A stretch of 64,000 bases of DNA from Rhizobacter sp. Root1221 (GTDB taxonomy: Bacteria > Pseudomonadota > Gammaproteobacteria > Burkholderiales > Burkholderiaceae_C): assembly GCF_001425785.1 (NCBI RefSeq), contig NZ_LMDI01000019.1, positions 26,896 through 90,895 on the forward strand, written 5' to 3'. Of this stretch, positions 16,031-25,725 are shown piece after piece; positions within the stretch are counted from its first letter, which is position 1; each line of letters begins with the position of its first letter. Below the pieces are notes generated by a model. That model ran no database searches. It saw nothing but the letters and a program-made list of their open reading frames with translations, and was not told the origin of the DNA. Position numbers and translations under genes: made by a program.

Positions 16031-16825
16031 ATGACCACCGCCCTCGACCGCGGACTAGGCATCCTGGAGCACCTCGCCGCGCACCCCGAGGGCCTGCCAC
16101 TCGCGTTGATCGCCGACACGCTCGACATCCCCAAGAGCGCCTGCCATCGCCTCCTCGGTGAACTGATGGCGCGGGGGTATGTGCGCCAGGTGCGTGCCAT
16201 GGGCGACTACGTCATGACCACGAAGATCGCGTCGCTGGGCCTCGGGTTCCTGAGCAGTTCGGGCATCGTCGACATCGCGCAGCCCCTGATCGAACGGCTG
16301 GCCGAGGCCTCGGGCGAACTGGTGCGCCTGTCGGTCGTCGACGACAACCGCCTCACGTGGGTGGCAAAGGCCCAGGGCGGGCGCAAGGGGTTCCGGTACG
16401 ACCCGGACATGGGCATGGACGCGCGCCTGTCCTGCACGTCGTCGGGCCATGCGTGGATGCTGACCATGACCGACGAACGGGCCCTCGAGCTGGTGACCCG
16501 CCAGGGCTTCGGCGCCCCGAAGGACTTCGGGCCGAAGGCGCCCACCACCGTCAAGGCGCTGCTCGGTTTCCTGCACGCGGCCCGCGTGCGTGGCTACGCG
16601 ATGATCGACGAGGTCTTTGCGCCCGGCATGTCGGCCGTGGCCGCACCGGTGCAACGGCCCGGCCGCGCGGCCATCGGTGTCATCAGCATCGCCGGGCCAC
16701 GGCAGCGCCTCACGCCCGAACGCATCCAGGCGCTGGCCCCGGCCCTGCTGGCCGCCGCCGAAGCGCTGGCTGCCGCCAGCAGCGCGTCGTGCCTGTTCTC
16801 GAAGACGCCGCTGGGCAAGGCCTGA
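16031..16825 (+). CDS. IclR family transcriptional regulator
   Basis: 264 residues: an N-terminal winged helix-turn-helix (L-D-R-G-L-G-I-L-E-H-L then L-P-L-A-L-I-A-D-T-L-D-I-P-K-S) and an IclR effector-binding domain from about residue 80, with S-C-T-S-S-G-H-A-W-M. ATG 16031 is preferred to longer options because it starts just before the helix-turn-helix, as in the family. It probably controls the divergent dehydroquinase-like and binding-protein genes, with an aromatic or hydroaromatic acid as effector; this is inferred from position. Confidence 0.9.
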   Translation: MTTALDRGLGILEHLAAHPEGLPLALIADTLDIPKSACHRLLGELMARGYVRQVRAMGDYVMTTKIASLGLGFLSSSGIVDIAQPLIERLAEASGELVRLSVVDDNRLTWVAKAQGGRKGFRYDPDMGMDARLSCTSSGHAWMLTMTDERALELVTRQGFGAPKDFGPKAPTTVKALLGFLHAARVRGYAMIDEVFAPGMSAVAAPVQRPGRAAIGVISIAGPRQRLTPERIQALAPALLAAAEALAAASSASCLFSKTPLGKA

Positions 16826-16857
16826 GGCCCGGCATCCCGGGCCGGGGGTTTGCGCCG

Positions 16858-17262
16858 TCAGTGCATCGTCGTGGTGTCGACCGGGGTCTCCGTGTGCATC
16901 ACACATTGCCAGCGCTGGCCCTTGCGGACCCACGTGGACGAATCGTTCATCTCCTCCTCGAAGGCCTCGCCCTTCCCCTTGCCCCGCGGGGCCACGCCCT
17001 GCTTGACGTGGTACGTCAGGATGGCGGTGGTGTCGTTCGGGAAGACGACCTCCATGTCGCTGAGTTCGAACGACGTCACGACCCGCGTCCCGTGGTCCGC
17101 CATCTGGCGGTAGCCCGCGTGATCGAACTTGAATGCGCCATGCGCACTGACCATGACGGCCGGTTCGCTCAGCATCTGCACGGCCGCTTCCGTGTCCTGT
17201 TTCACCATGGATTCCCAGAACTTCGTTTCAAGGTCCACGAGGGTCTTGCTCGGCATCGACAT
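16858..17262 (-). CDS. NTF2-like/SnoaL-type (DUF4440-like) protein
   Basis: 134 residues from ATG 17262, with an AGGAG site 7 bases upstream. The pattern of an N-terminal helix (L-E-T-K-F-W-E-S-M-V-K-Q-D-T-E-A-A), followed by strands with V-M-V-S-A-H-G and a final W-V-R-K-G-Q-R-W-Q-C-V-M-H-T-E-T, fits the small cone-shaped NTF2-like fold. Such proteins are ligand-binding or enzymatic with wide range; the function is unknown here. No signal peptide. It converges with the IclR gene. Confidence 0.78.
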   Translation of the reverse strand: MSMPSKTLVDLETKFWESMVKQDTEAAVQMLSEPAVMVSAHGAFKFDHAGYRQMADHGTRVVTSFELSDMEVVFPNDTTAILTYHVKQGVAPRGKGKGEAFEEEMNDSSTWVRKGQRWQCVMHTETPVDTTTMH

Positions 17263-17428
17263 GTGACGCTCCTGTAGTCGAGGGGCTTCCATCCTCCTCC
17301 TTGCCGCGTCCCGTGCCATCGGAAGAACGACGGCGCGCCGGTAGGGCGACTCCTACGCGCAGGCACGCGGGACAAGAGGCGGCGGGGGACGGGCAGACGT
17401 CCCCGCTGGCAGTGCCCTGACGGACCCG

Positions 17429-17635
17429 TCAGCCGCCGGCCGGCGGTTCCACATCGTGGACCGCCTTGGCGGCAGCCTCGTCGGGCAGCATCGCGCGCCA
17501 GGCGGGTTGCCCGGCCAGGTCGGTCACGAACTCACGCACGTCGTCATCGCCCAGCCCCTCGTCCAGCGCGAGCATCCTGGCAACGACCCCATCGATCCAC
17601 TGTGCATCGGTCAGTCGGGTGGTATCCACGGCCAT
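17429..17635 (-). CDS. Small hypothetical protein (68 residues)
   Basis: A strong AAGGAG ribosome site precedes ATG 17635. The product is acidic and helical, starting M-A-V-D-T-T-R-L-T-D-A-Q-W-I-D-G. It is not recognised. Base use matches the genome. The 166-base stretch before it in sequence (17263-17428) holds no gene or clear signal. Confidence 0.6.
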   Translation of the reverse strand: MAVDTTRLTDAQWIDGVVARMLALDEGLGDDDVREFVTDLAGQPAWRAMLPDEAAAKAVHDVEPPAGG

Positions 17636-17705
17636 GTCGATCTCCTTGCGCAGGCCACCTGCGCGCAGGAACGAGGAGCAGATGGCGTTCCCGGGCCGGG
17701 CCCAC

Positions 17706-18629
17706 TCAAGCCAGCAGCGGCGCCCGGCACACCAGCACCTTGAGCGCCCGCTGCTCCGACACGTCGGCAAACGCTGGCGGGTTCACCACCCGCTCGACGA
17801 AGTCCACCTCGGGGGCCAAGTCGCGCAACTGATCCAGAAGGAAGTCGGCCCCCAATTCGGGCGCGTTCAGGCACAGCAGCGCATGGCCGCCCGGCAGCAT
17901 CAGGTCGAACAGCCGCCGCATCAGGCGGGCATAGTCCTTCGTGGCCACGAAACTGCCCTTCTGGTAGCTGGGCGGGTCCACGATGACGAGGCCATAGGGG
18001 CCACTGCGCGTCACCTTGCCCCAGGTCTTGAACAGGTCGTGAGCCATGAAACTGGCACCTGTCAGCCCGTTGTAGCGGTGATTGTGCTGGCCGATGCCCA
18101 AGGCGCCCTGGCTCATGTCCAGGTTGATGACCTGCTTCGCACCGGCCTGCAGCGCCACCACCGAAAACGCACAGGTGTAGGCAAAGAGATTCAGCACCCG
18201 CATCCCCGGGCGCGCGGCCACGTGCTCGCGCACCCACCGCCGGCCGTTCGCCATGTCGAGGAACAGGCCATGGTTCTGCCCGCTGCCCACGTGCACCCGG
18301 TAGTGCACGCCGTCCTCGCTCACCCAATGGGGATCGGGCACCGCGCCAGCCATCACCCGCGTGGTGCTCTGGCCGTCGTGGCGGCACTGGTAGACCCAGT
18401 TCAGGGGCTGACCGGGCGCTAGTTGCTCCCAGCGCCGGGCCAGCGCGGCGCCGATCGCGGCCAGTTCGTCATCGGTGGCGGGCTGGAAACTCGTCAGCAC
18501 CCACACAGGCGGGAACGCGTCCAGCACCCAGTGTTCGCAGCCAGGGTGCAGGCCACCGCGGCCGTGGAAGATGCGCTGGGCGTCGGTGGGGAAAGCCATC
18601 GTGGTGATGGCGTCGAGGAGAGGTTGCAT
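17706..18629 (-). CDS. Class I SAM-dependent methyltransferase, RlmI-like
   Basis: 307 residues from ATG 18629. The methyltransferase core shows N-L-F-A-Y-T-C-A-F-S (SAM-binding motif I region), V-I-N-L-D-M-S and the catalytic-loop sequence V-D-P-P-S-Y, the arrangement of the RlmI/RlmK type of 23S rRNA cytosine methyltransferases. The N-terminal PUA domain of RlmI is absent, so the target is not certain. No signal is present. It follows no obvious operon partner. Confidence 0.85.
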   Translation of the reverse strand: MQPLLDAITTMAFPTDAQRIFHGRGGLHPGCEHWVLDAFPPVWVLTSFQPATDDELAAIGAALARRWEQLAPGQPLNWVYQCRHDGQSTTRVMAGAVPDPHWVSEDGVHYRVHVGSGQNHGLFLDMANGRRWVREHVAARPGMRVLNLFAYTCAFSVVALQAGAKQVINLDMSQGALGIGQHNHRYNGLTGASFMAHDLFKTWGKVTRSGPYGLVIVDPPSYQKGSFVATKDYARLMRRLFDLMLPGGHALLCLNAPELGADFLLDQLRDLAPEVDFVERVVNPPAFADVSEQRALKVLVCRAPLLA

Positions 18630-18876
18630 GGCGTGTAGGGTGCCCCGCGGGGCCAGGAGGAACACATGGGCCCTGAGGTGGGCTGATACGGCGGGCGTGC
18701 ACGATCACCGCGTTCACAAGAGACTAGCTCATTAAAGAAAAGCGCAGATCCCTTTCATGGCGCTCCTCCTTTGCTCAACGAGCTGAGACCATGCGATTCA
18801 GCGCGACTGGCAACTCAGCGTTCTGCGACCCAAGATTACGTTGACCGATTACCGGTGAACGTGCGACGATTGCGAA

Positions 18877-19146
18877 ATGGCAATCCAGTCATTCGCATGC
18901 GCTGACACCGAAGCACTTTTCACGATTGGCAAGTGCGCCAGGTTCGCCAACATCAAGGCGACAGCCACTCGAAAACTTCAGCTGCTTGACTCAGCGCCAA
19001 CGGTCAACTTCATGAAGTCGCCCCCAGGCAACGACCTGAAGGAATACGACGGTGCGTGGCATGTGCGAATCAATGACCAATGGCGCCTGACGTTCAAATG
19101 GGGCTCCGCTGGCCCCTATGACGTCCTGATCGAAGATCCGCATTGA
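18877..19146 (+). CDS. higB: HigB-type toxin of a type II toxin-antitoxin system
   Basis: 89 residues with the RelE/HigB fold pattern: L-Q-L-L-D-S-A, P-P-G-N-D-L-K-E-Y and the C-terminal I-N-D-Q-W-R-L-T-F-K-W. HigB toxins are ribosome-dependent mRNA endonucleases. The toxin gene comes first, as in hig loci, with the antitoxin 55 bases downstream. GC is lower than in the surrounding core genes, which is consistent with acquisition. The 247-base gap before it holds no other gene I can support. Confidence 0.9.
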   Translation: MAIQSFACADTEALFTIGKCARFANIKATATRKLQLLDSAPTVNFMKSPPGNDLKEYDGAWHVRINDQWRLTFKWGSAGPYDVLIEDPH

Positions 19147-19201
19147 GGTCTTCGCTGACCCGGCCAGTCTGCCGGAGGCCACAGCGAATTGAGGTACCAA
19201 G

Positions 19202-19522
19202 ATGTTCAAGAACGGAATGCGCCCGGTGCATCCTGGCGAAGTGCTCAAGCTCGACTATCTCGAGCCGCTGGGAATGAGTGTGAATGCGCTGGCGAAGGCC
19301 CTGCATGTTCCCGCTTCGCGGATGAATGACATCGTGCTTGAGCGCCGCGGGGTGACCGCTGACACGGCTCTGCGCCTGGCGCGTTTTTTCGGCGGAGACG
19401 AGTCTGATGCACAGGGTTGGATCAACCTGCAGGCGGTCTATGACTTGAAGAAGGCGCAGGAGGCCGTGGGCAAGGCGATCGCAAAGCAAGTGAAGCCTCG
19501 AGAGTACACATTGGCCGCCTGA
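19202..19522 (+). CDS. higA: HigA-type antitoxin
   Basis: 106 residues starting M-F-K-N-G-M-R-P-V-H-P-G-E-V-L, the signature opening of HigA antitoxins, followed by an XRE-type helix-turn-helix (M-S-V-N-A-L-A-K-A-L then S-R-M-N-D-I-V). A TGAGG element lies at a proper distance from ATG 19202. It should neutralise HigB and repress the promoter. The C-terminal L-A-R-F-F-G region is also typical. Confidence 0.92.
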   Translation: MFKNGMRPVHPGEVLKLDYLEPLGMSVNALAKALHVPASRMNDIVLERRGVTADTALRLARFFGGDESDAQGWINLQAVYDLKKAQEAVGKAIAKQVKPREYTLAA

Positions 19523-19599
19523 TTGAGCCAACCTCCGGCGGCCACTCGTTCAGCGCCCGGGCATGTAGCCGCGGAACGAAGCCCGGCTCGCAGAAGGGC

Positions 19600-19633
19600 A
19601 AAAAAAGGGCCCAGAGCGTTGATTCTCTGGGCC
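19600..19633 (-). terminator. Intrinsic terminator of tmRNA
   Basis: On the minus strand a GGCCCAGAG/CTCTGGGCC stem with an eight-base loop is followed by C and then a run of seven T. It lies 36 bases after the tmRNA 3' end. On the plus strand the stem is followed by TTCTTTC, so it may also end higBA weakly. Confidence 0.85.
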
Positions 19634-19668
19634 TTCTTTCAGTCTGATCGGACAATCAGACGTCGTAC

Positions 19669-20039
19669 TGGTGGAGCCGGCGGGAATCGAACCCGCGTCC
19701 GCAAGCCATTGCCGGGCAGTTCTACATGCTTAGCTGTCTGATTTGGTTTTGAGTCCCTGAGTCGCGCAGCAGCATGCTACCCAGAAACCGAGTCACTAAG
19801 TTTGATCCCGTGATGAGTGACCCACCTCGGGACGAGCCAATGTGAATGACTTCGCAGTCTTCGGGTTGCCCCTCAGACCCGGCCCATCGGCCAACCGTTG
19901 CGAAGCTCACCGGTGTTAAGCGGCGAGGGCGTACGTAGAGTCGTTCGCAGTTACTTTGATCCAGATGGATTTACGAGGTGACTGGTCCTCGGCATGCCCT
20001 GATCCAACTCCGCACCCGCGTCGAAGCCAGGTCGGCCCC
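19669..20039 (-). ncRNA. ssrA: Transfer-messenger RNA (tmRNA), one-piece
   Basis: The 5' end starts GGGGCCGACCTGG and pairs with the 3' GGCTCCACCA; the T-arm GGTTCGATTCC is present near the 3' end, with encoded CCA. The internal reading frame gives the tag A-N-D-S-T-Y-A-L-A-A followed by TAA, ending in the L-A-A degron recognised by ClpXP. About 371 nt, a normal length. It rescues stalled ribosomes with SmpB (not in this window). It follows gph by 15 bases on the same strand, and its promoter must lie within the end of gph (a TTGAAA occurs at 20073-20078 on the minus strand). Confidence 0.95.
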
Positions 20040-20054
20040 AGGGAAGTCAGTAGT

Positions 20055-20720
20055 TTAGGCCATCCCGGGCAGTTTCAAGAGCTGTTCGGGTAAATCAATG
20101 ACGTGGTCGGCGCCCCAGTCGCCGATGGCCTCGCCCGCACCCAGGTAACCCCACGACGCCGCGACGGTGCGCATGCCGGCGGCACGCCCCGCCAGCACGT
20201 CGCGGTGGTCGTCGCCCACGTACACGCAGTCCTCGGGCGCCAGGTTCATCTGGCGGGCCGCTTCCAGCAGCGGGGCCGGGTGCGGTTTGGAATGGGGCGT
20301 GGTGTCGCCGCTGACCACCGTGGCGGCCTCGCGGTCGAGGCCCAGGGCGCGCACCAGCGGTGTGGTGAAGCGCTGGGCCTTGTTGGTGACGATGCCCCAC
20401 GGCAGGCCGCGGGCGCGCAGTGCATCGAGCACCGGGCGCATCGCGGTGAACAGCGCCGTCTCGGTGGTCATGCGGGCCTCGTAGCGGGCCAGGAACTCGT
20501 CGCGCAATTCGATGAACTGCGGGTGCTCCGGGTCCACGTCGAGCGCCACCTTGACCATGCCCCGCGCGCCCGTGCCCACCAGGGGCCGGAAACGCGCGTA
20601 GGGAAGCGGTTCCAGGCCACGGGCCGCACGCAACTCGTTGCCGGCGCCGGCCAGGTCGGGGGCGCTGTCGATCAAGGTGCCGTCGAGGTCGAACAGCACG
20701 GCTTTCACCGCCACGCTCAT
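20055..20720 (-). CDS. gph: Phosphoglycolate phosphatase (HAD family)
   Basis: 221 residues from ATG 20720, which overlaps the ubiG stop (ATGA); an ATG at 20735 is less likely. HAD motifs: [12 protein letters not shown] (nucleophile Asp), I-V-T-N-K (motif II/III region), and V-G-D-D-H-R-D (motif IV). It removes phosphate from 2-phosphoglycolate formed by DNA repair or oxygenase activity. The ubiG-gph pair is common in betaproteobacteria. Substrate specificity is inferred from context. Confidence 0.92.
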   Translation of the reverse strand: MSVAVKAVLFDLDGTLIDSAPDLAGAGNELRAARGLEPLPYARFRPLVGTGARGMVKVALDVDPEHPQFIELRDEFLARYEARMTTETALFTAMRPVLDALRARGLPWGIVTNKAQRFTTPLVRALGLDREAATVVSGDTTPHSKPHPAPLLEAARQMNLAPEDCVYVGDDHRDVLAGRAAGMRTVAASWGYLGAGEAIGDWGADHVIDLPEQLLKLPGMA

Positions 20721-21418
20721 GCCGGCCGCCTGCATGCGAAAAGGTAATTCACACTGGTGTCACCGGACAGCCAGTAGCGCCCCGTCAGCGGGTTGTGTTC
20801 CATGCCACGGGTGGATTCGAGCTGCAGGCCGCTGTCGCGGCACCACTGGGCCAGTTCGCTCGGGCGGATGAACCGGGCGTACTCGTGCGTGCCCTTGGGC
20901 AGCAGCTTGAGCAGGTACTCGGCCCCGAGGATGGCAAACAGGAAGGCCTTGGGGTTGCGGCTGATGGTGGAGAAGAACACCCAGCCGCCCGGCTTCACGA
21001 GCGTGGCGCACGCGCGCACGATGGAGGACGGGTCGGGCACGTGTTCGAGCATCTCCATGCAGGTGACCACGTCGAACTGGGCCGGTGCCTCGGCGGCGAG
21101 CGCCTCGGCCGCCACCTCGCGGTATTGGACCGACGGCGTGCCCGCTTCCATCGCGTGCAGCTGGGCCACCTTCAGGGCCTTGCCGGCCAGGTCGATGCCC
21201 AGCACGTCGGCCCCCTTGCGCGACATGGAATCGGCGAGGATGCCACCGCCGCAACCCACGTCGAGCACGCGTTTGCCGCTCAGGCGGGCGAAACCGTCGA
21301 TCCAGTCGAGGCGCAGCGGATTGATCTGGTGGAGAGGGCGGAACTCGCTTTCAGGGTCCCACCACCGGTGGGCCAGGTCGCCGAATTTGGCGAGTTCTTG
21401 GGGGTCGGCATTCGTCAT
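20717..21418 (-). CDS. ubiG: Ubiquinone biosynthesis O-methyltransferase UbiG
   Basis: 233 residues. The start [12 protein letters not shown], then [20 protein letters not shown], is diagnostic for UbiG. The SAM site is V-L-D-V-G-C-G-G-G. It performs both O-methylation steps in ubiquinone synthesis. ATG 21418 is used although GGAGG is 13 bases away. Coupled to gph by overlap. Confidence 0.95.
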   Translation of the reverse strand: MTNADPQELAKFGDLAHRWWDPESEFRPLHQINPLRLDWIDGFARLSGKRVLDVGCGGGILADSMSRKGADVLGIDLAGKALKVAQLHAMEAGTPSVQYREVAAEALAAEAPAQFDVVTCMEMLEHVPDPSSIVRACATLVKPGGWVFFSTISRNPKAFLFAILGAEYLLKLLPKGTHEYARFIRPSELAQWCRDSGLQLESTRGMEHNPLTGRYWLSGDTSVNYLFACRRPA

Positions 21419-21461
21419 GGTTTCGATGGTACCTCCGGTCGAGATAAACCTCTGCACAAAC

Positions 21462-21486
21462 AAAAAACCCCGCCGAGGCGGGGTTT
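21462..21486 (-). terminator. Intrinsic terminator after ompA-family gene
   Basis: A near-perfect CCCCGCC/GGCGGGG stem with a tight loop is followed on the minus strand by six T. It lies 20 bases after the ompA-family stop and separates it from ubiG. Confidence 0.9.
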
Positions 21487-21505
21487 CAAGACGACACGGG
21501 GTCGA

Positions 21506-22159
21506 TTACTTCTTCGTGCGGGTACCCACGACTTCGATTTCGACGCGGCGGTTCTTCGCCTTGCCTTCCTTCGACTTGTTGTCGGCGACAGGTTGCTTCT
21601 CGCCCTTGCCTTCGGTGTACACGCGGTTGGTTTCGATGCCCTTGCTCACCAGGTACTTCTTGACCGACTCGGCGCGCGAGACAGACAGCTTCTGGTTGTA
21701 GGCGTCGGAACCGTCGGAGTCGGTGTGGCCGACAGCGATGATGACTTCGAGGTTGACGTCCTTGGTCTTCGTGACCAGGTCGTCCAGCTTGGAGCGGGCA
21801 TCCGGCTTCAGCACCGACTTGCCGGTGTCGAAGAAGGCGTCAGCAGCGAACGTGACCTTTTCGCTCACCGGAGCGGGCGGCACGACCGGGACGACCGGAG
21901 CGACAGGCGCCGGAGCAACCGGGGCCGGTGCCGGAGCGACAGGAGCCGGAGCGACAGGCGCAGCGGGCGCGGGAACGCCATCGCAGCCTTGCGTGCCATT
22001 GGCCGGCGTCCAGAAGTTGTTGCGCCAGCAGTATTCGCCCGTGCCGTTTTTCCACGACTGACCAGAGCTGTTGACCCAGTTTTGGGCGAACGCACCAGAA
22101 GCGGAAGCGGCGAGAGCGGCCGTTGCGAAGAGCGATGCGACTTTATTGAGTTTCTTCAT
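21506..22159 (-). CDS. OmpA family outer-membrane/peptidoglycan-linking protein
   Basis: 217 residues: Sec signal ending A-F-A-Q, a short N-terminal region with W-V-N-S-S-G and two Cys (Y-C-W-R-N-N and Q-G-C-D-G), a Pro/Ala/Val-rich linker at about 60-98 (repeated A-P-V-A-P), and a C-terminal OmpA domain (V-G-H-T-D-S-D-G, then L-S-V-S-R-A-E-S-V) that binds peptidoglycan. It lacks the eight-strand barrel of E. coli OmpA. GAGAGGAG lies before the start. This short OmpA type next to gyrA is common in Burkholderiales. Probably highly expressed. Confidence 0.92.
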   Translation of the reverse strand: MKKLNKVASLFATAALAASASGAFAQNWVNSSGQSWKNGTGEYCWRNNFWTPANGTQGCDGVPAPAAPVAPAPVAPAPAPVAPAPVAPVVPVVPPAPVSEKVTFAADAFFDTGKSVLKPDARSKLDDLVTKTKDVNLEVIIAVGHTDSDGSDAYNQKLSVSRAESVKKYLVSKGIETNRVYTEGKGEKQPVADNKSKEGKAKNRRVEIEVVGTRTKK

Positions 22160-22417
22160 GATTCTCCTCTCAAGGAAGGTGCAGTGTTCTGCAAAACCGG
22201 ATTCGGAAAGTACAGGCGAGACATCGATTTCTCGAAGGGATCACCACCGACCGGCGGATTGTGCCATAGGGTATTGAGCCAGCCGGATTTTGGGCGCGTG
22301 CCCGTTCTTTGTCTTGGGCGCTGTTGCGCAAGCACGACATCGCAGGCGAATTAGAATCGCAGATTGCGCAAGCAGGTCCGCCTGCGCTTCCCCCGTTCGC
22401 TTTGACGCCGAGACCGA

Positions 22418-25045
22418 ATGACTCAGTTCGCCAAGGAAACCTTGCCCATCAGCCTCGAGGAGGAGATGCGGCGTTCGTACCTCGACTACGCCATGAGCGT
22501 GATCGTGGGCCGTGCCCTCCCCGACGCACGTGACGGCCTGAAGCCCGTCCACCGCCGCGTGCTGTTCGCGATGCACGAGCTGAACAACGACTGGAACCGC
22601 CCGTACAAGAAGTCCGCCCGTATCGTCGGCGACGTGATCGGCAAGTACCACCCGCACGGTGACCAATCGGTGTATGACACCGCGGTCCGCATGGCGCAGG
22701 ATTTTTCGCTGCGCCACATGCTGGTCGACGGCCAGGGCAACTTCGGCTCCATCGACGGCGACAACGCCGCCGCGATGCGGTACACGGAAATCCGCCTCTC
22801 GAAGATCGCCCACGAGATGCTGGCCGACCTCGACAAGGAAACCGTCGACTTCGGCCCCAACTACGACGGCTCGCTGAAAGAGCCGCTCGTGATGCCCACG
22901 CGGCTGCCGAACCTGCTGGTCAACGGCTCCGGTGGCATTGCCGTGGGCATGGCCACGAACATCCCGCCGCACAACCTCAACGAGGTGATCGACGCCTGCC
23001 ACCACCTGCTGAAGAACCCGCAGGCCACCATCGACGAGCTGATCGAGATCATCCCGGCGCCGGACTTCCCCACGGCCGGCATCATCTACGGCACGAGCGG
23101 CGTGCGCGACGGCTACCGCACCGGGCGCGGCAAGGTCGTGATGCGCGCGAAGGTGCACTTCGAGGACATCGACCGCGGCCAGCGCCAGGCGATCATCGTC
23201 GACGAGATCCCGTACCAGGTGAACAAGAAGACCCTGCTCGAGCGCATGGCCGAGCTGGTCCACGAGAAGAAGATCGAAGGCATCAGCCATATCCAGGACG
23301 AGTCCGACCGTTCCGGCATGCGCGTGGTGATCGAACTCAAGCGCGGTGAAGTGCCCGAGGTGGTGCTGAACAACCTGTACAAGCAGACGCAGCTGCAGGA
23401 CACGTTCGGCATCAACATGGTGGCCCTGATCGACGGCCAGCCGAAGCTCTGCAACCTGAAGGACCTGATCTCGGTGTTCCTGGAACACCGCCGCGAGGTC
23501 ATCAACCGCCGCACGGTGTTCGAGCTGCGCAAGGCCCGCGAACGCGGCCACCTGCTCGAAGGCCTGGCCGTTGCACTCGCCAACATCGACGAGTTCATCG
23601 AGACCATCAAGACGTCGCCCACGCCGCCGGCCGCCAAGGCCGCGCTGATGAGCAAGACGTTCGACTCGTCGCTGGTGCGCGAGATGCTGCAGCGTGCCGA
23701 AGGTGAAACCCCGGGCGGGCGCGATGCGTACCGCCCCGAGGGCCTGCCGAAGGAATTCGGCCTGCAGCCCGATGGCATGTACCGCCTCTCCGAGGAACAG
23801 GCGAGCGAAATCCTGCAGATGCGCCTGCAGCGCCTGACCGGCCTCGAGCAGGACAAGATCGTCGCCGAGTACAAGGACGTGATGGCGCAGATCGCCGACC
23901 TGCTGGACATCCTGGCCACGCCGTCGCGCGTGACCACCATCATCGGCGAGGAACTCACCGCGCTGAAGCTGGAGTTCGGCCAGACGAAGCTCGGCGCCCG
24001 CCGCAGCCAGATCGAACACAACGCGCAGGACCTGGGCACCGAAGACCTGATCACGCCCACCGACATGGTCGTGACGCTGAGCCACACCGGCTACATCAAG
24101 AGCCAGGCGCTCTCCGAGTACCGCGCGCAGAAGCGCGGCGGCCGCGGCAAGCAGGCCACGCAGACGAAGGAGGACGACTGGATCGACCAGCTGTTCATCG
24201 CGAACACGCACGACTACATCCTGTGCTTCACCACCCGCGGCCGGGTGTACTGGATCAAGGTGTGGGAAGTGCCCACGGGTTCGCGCAACTCGCGTGGCCG
24301 CCCCATCGTCAACATGTTCCCGTTGCAGCCGGGCGAGAAGGTCAACGTCGTGCTGCCGCTGACCGACGGCTTCCGCAGCTTCCCCGCCGATCACTACGTG
24401 TTCATGGCCACGGCCCAAGGCGTGGTCAAGAAGACCTCGCTCGACGAGTTCAGCAACCCGCGCAAGGCCGGCATCATCGCGGTGGACCTCGATGAAGGCG
24501 ACTTCCTGATCGGCGCCGCCCTCACCGACGGCAAACACGACGTGATGCTCTTCAGCGACGGCGGCAAGGCCGTGCGCTTCGACGAGGACGACGTGCGCTC
24601 GATGGGCCGCAACGCCCGCGGCGTGCGCGGTATGACGCTGGAAGAAGGCCAGAGTGTCATCGCGATGCTCGTGGCTGAAGATGAAACGCAAAGTGTGCTG
24701 GCTGCCACCGAAAACGGTTACGGCAAGCGCACCAGCATCGTCGAATACACCCGTCACGGCCGCGGAACCAAAGGCATGATCGCGATCCAACAGTCCGAAC
24801 GCAACGGCAAGGTGGTTGCCGCCACGCTGGTGCGTCCGGCCGACGAGATCATGTTGATCACCGACAAGGGTGTGCTCGTGCGCACCCGGGTCTCGGAGAT
24901 CCGCGAACTGGGGCGCGCCACGCAGGGCGTCACACTGATCGCACTCGATAACGGAACCAAGCTCATTGGTTTGCAACGCATCGCGGAAAACGATGCCAAC
25001 CCCGAGGCAGGCGAAGAGCCGCCCACTGACGAGACCGAAGCATGA
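22418..25045 (+). CDS. gyrA: DNA gyrase subunit A
   Basis: 875 residues, a normal length. Catalytic region [10 protein letters not shown] contains the active-site Tyr; the C-terminal DNA-wrapping domain has a GyrA-box form Q-K-R-G-G-R-G. In the quinolone-resistance region the sequence is [10 protein letters not shown], so residue 83 is Gln where E. coli has Ser. The 258-base region between ompA and gyrA (22160-22417) carries both divergent promoters; a TAGAAT at 22352 is a possible -10 but no well-spaced -35 was found. Confidence 0.98.
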   Translation: MTQFAKETLPISLEEEMRRSYLDYAMSVIVGRALPDARDGLKPVHRRVLFAMHELNNDWNRPYKKSARIVGDVIGKYHPHGDQSVYDTAVRMAQDFSLRHMLVDGQGNFGSIDGDNAAAMRYTEIRLSKIAHEMLADLDKETVDFGPNYDGSLKEPLVMPTRLPNLLVNGSGGIAVGMATNIPPHNLNEVIDACHHLLKNPQATIDELIEIIPAPDFPTAGIIYGTSGVRDGYRTGRGKVVMRAKVHFEDIDRGQRQAIIVDEIPYQVNKKTLLERMAELVHEKKIEGISHIQDESDRSGMRVVIELKRGEVPEVVLNNLYKQTQLQDTFGINMVALIDGQPKLCNLKDLISVFLEHRREVINRRTVFELRKARERGHLLEGLAVALANIDEFIETIKTSPTPPAAKAALMSKTFDSSLVREMLQRAEGETPGGRDAYRPEGLPKEFGLQPDGMYRLSEEQASEILQMRLQRLTGLEQDKIVAEYKDVMAQIADLLDILATPSRVTTIIGEELTALKLEFGQTKLGARRSQIEHNAQDLGTEDLITPTDMVVTLSHTGYIKSQALSEYRAQKRGGRGKQATQTKEDDWIDQLFIANTHDYILCFTTRGRVYWIKVWEVPTGSRNSRGRPIVNMFPLQPGEKVNVVLPLTDGFRSFPADHYVFMATAQGVVKKTSLDEFSNPRKAGIIAVDLDEGDFLIGAALTDGKHDVMLFSDGGKAVRFDEDDVRSMGRNARGVRGMTLEEGQSVIAMLVAEDETQSVLAATENGYGKRTSIVEYTRHGRGTKGMIAIQQSERNGKVVAATLVRPADEIMLITDKGVLVRTRVSEIRELGRATQGVTLIALDNGTKLIGLQRIAENDANPEAGEEPPTDETEA

Positions 25046-25692
25046 AGAAAACCCTCCTGACCGCGCTGATCGCTGGCGCCGTGGTGACCCTGGCCCAGGC
25101 CCAGGTGACCGCCCCCGCCGCGCCCGCGTCGGCACCGGCCCCTGCGCCCGTCGCGGCACCGAGCGCCGCCAAGAAGGCGTTGCTCGACCGCCTGGTGGCC
25201 CTGCAGCAGCCAGGCCTGGACGACCTGACCCGCAGCCTGACGATGCAGCCGGTGCAGCAGATGTCGGCCTTCGCCCAGCAGGCCATCGGCCGCGTGCCCG
25301 AAGACAAGCGTGAAGCCACCATCACCCGCATCGAAGGCCTGTTCAAGCAGTACTCCGACGAAGTGGGCCCCATCGCCAAGGACAAGGCCACCAAGCTCGG
25401 CCAGACCGCCCTGCTGCCGCTGCTGAACGAGCGCTTCTCGGAAGACGAGCTGCGCCAGCTGCTCGTGGCCCTCGAGAACCCGGCGTTCAAGAAGTACCAG
25501 GGTTCCATGCCCGAGATCGGCAACGCGCTGCGCATGCAGGTCGTCAACGAACTGCGCCCGGCCGTCGAACCGAAGCTCAAGACGCTGGAACAGAACTTCA
25601 ACCAGGCCCTCGGCCCGGCCGCCTCGGGCGAACCCGCCGCGCCGGCCAAGGGCAAGGCCCCGGCCGGCGGCGCGTCGAAGCCGAAGAAGTGA
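25042..25692 (+). CDS. DUF2059 family exported protein
   Basis: 216 residues; the ATG overlaps the gyrA stop (ATGA). Signal peptide ends L-A-Q-A-Q, followed by an Ala/Pro-rich linker, a helical DUF2059 domain ([11 protein letters not shown], then [10 protein letters not shown] and F-K-K-Y-Q) and a Lys/Pro-rich tail. It is a periplasmic protein of unknown function, commonly found between gyrA and serC in this order of bacteria. Confidence 0.88.
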   Translation: MKKTLLTALIAGAVVTLAQAQVTAPAAPASAPAPAPVAAPSAAKKALLDRLVALQQPGLDDLTRSLTMQPVQQMSAFAQQAIGRVPEDKREATITRIEGLFKQYSDEVGPIAKDKATKLGQTALLPLLNERFSEDELRQLLVALENPAFKKYQGSMPEIGNALRMQVVNELRPAVEPKLKTLEQNFNQALGPAASGEPAAPAKGKAPAGGASKPKK

Positions 25693-25725
25693 CCTCCGAT
25701 TGACGCCCCCTCCCCCGACACGCAC

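Noticed and set aside
18650..18690. Strong AGGAGG followed by ATG (plus strand)
   Set aside because: The frame stops after six codons (M-G-P-E-V-G); probably chance in a GC-rich promoter region, though a leader peptide cannot be excluded.
21880..21980. Tandem repeat in the ompA-family gene as a mobile or CRISPR element
   Set aside because: It encodes the Pro/Ala/Val linker in frame and is a normal feature of this protein type.
22241..25159. Long open frame on the minus strand opposite gyrA (about 970 codons)
   Set aside because: It is the antisense shadow of a GC-rich highly conserved gene; its translation is low-complexity His/Val/Arg/Gln-rich with no domain. Similar shadows at 3421-5895, 28077-30896, 31046-32698 and 33495-34799 were left out for the same reason.
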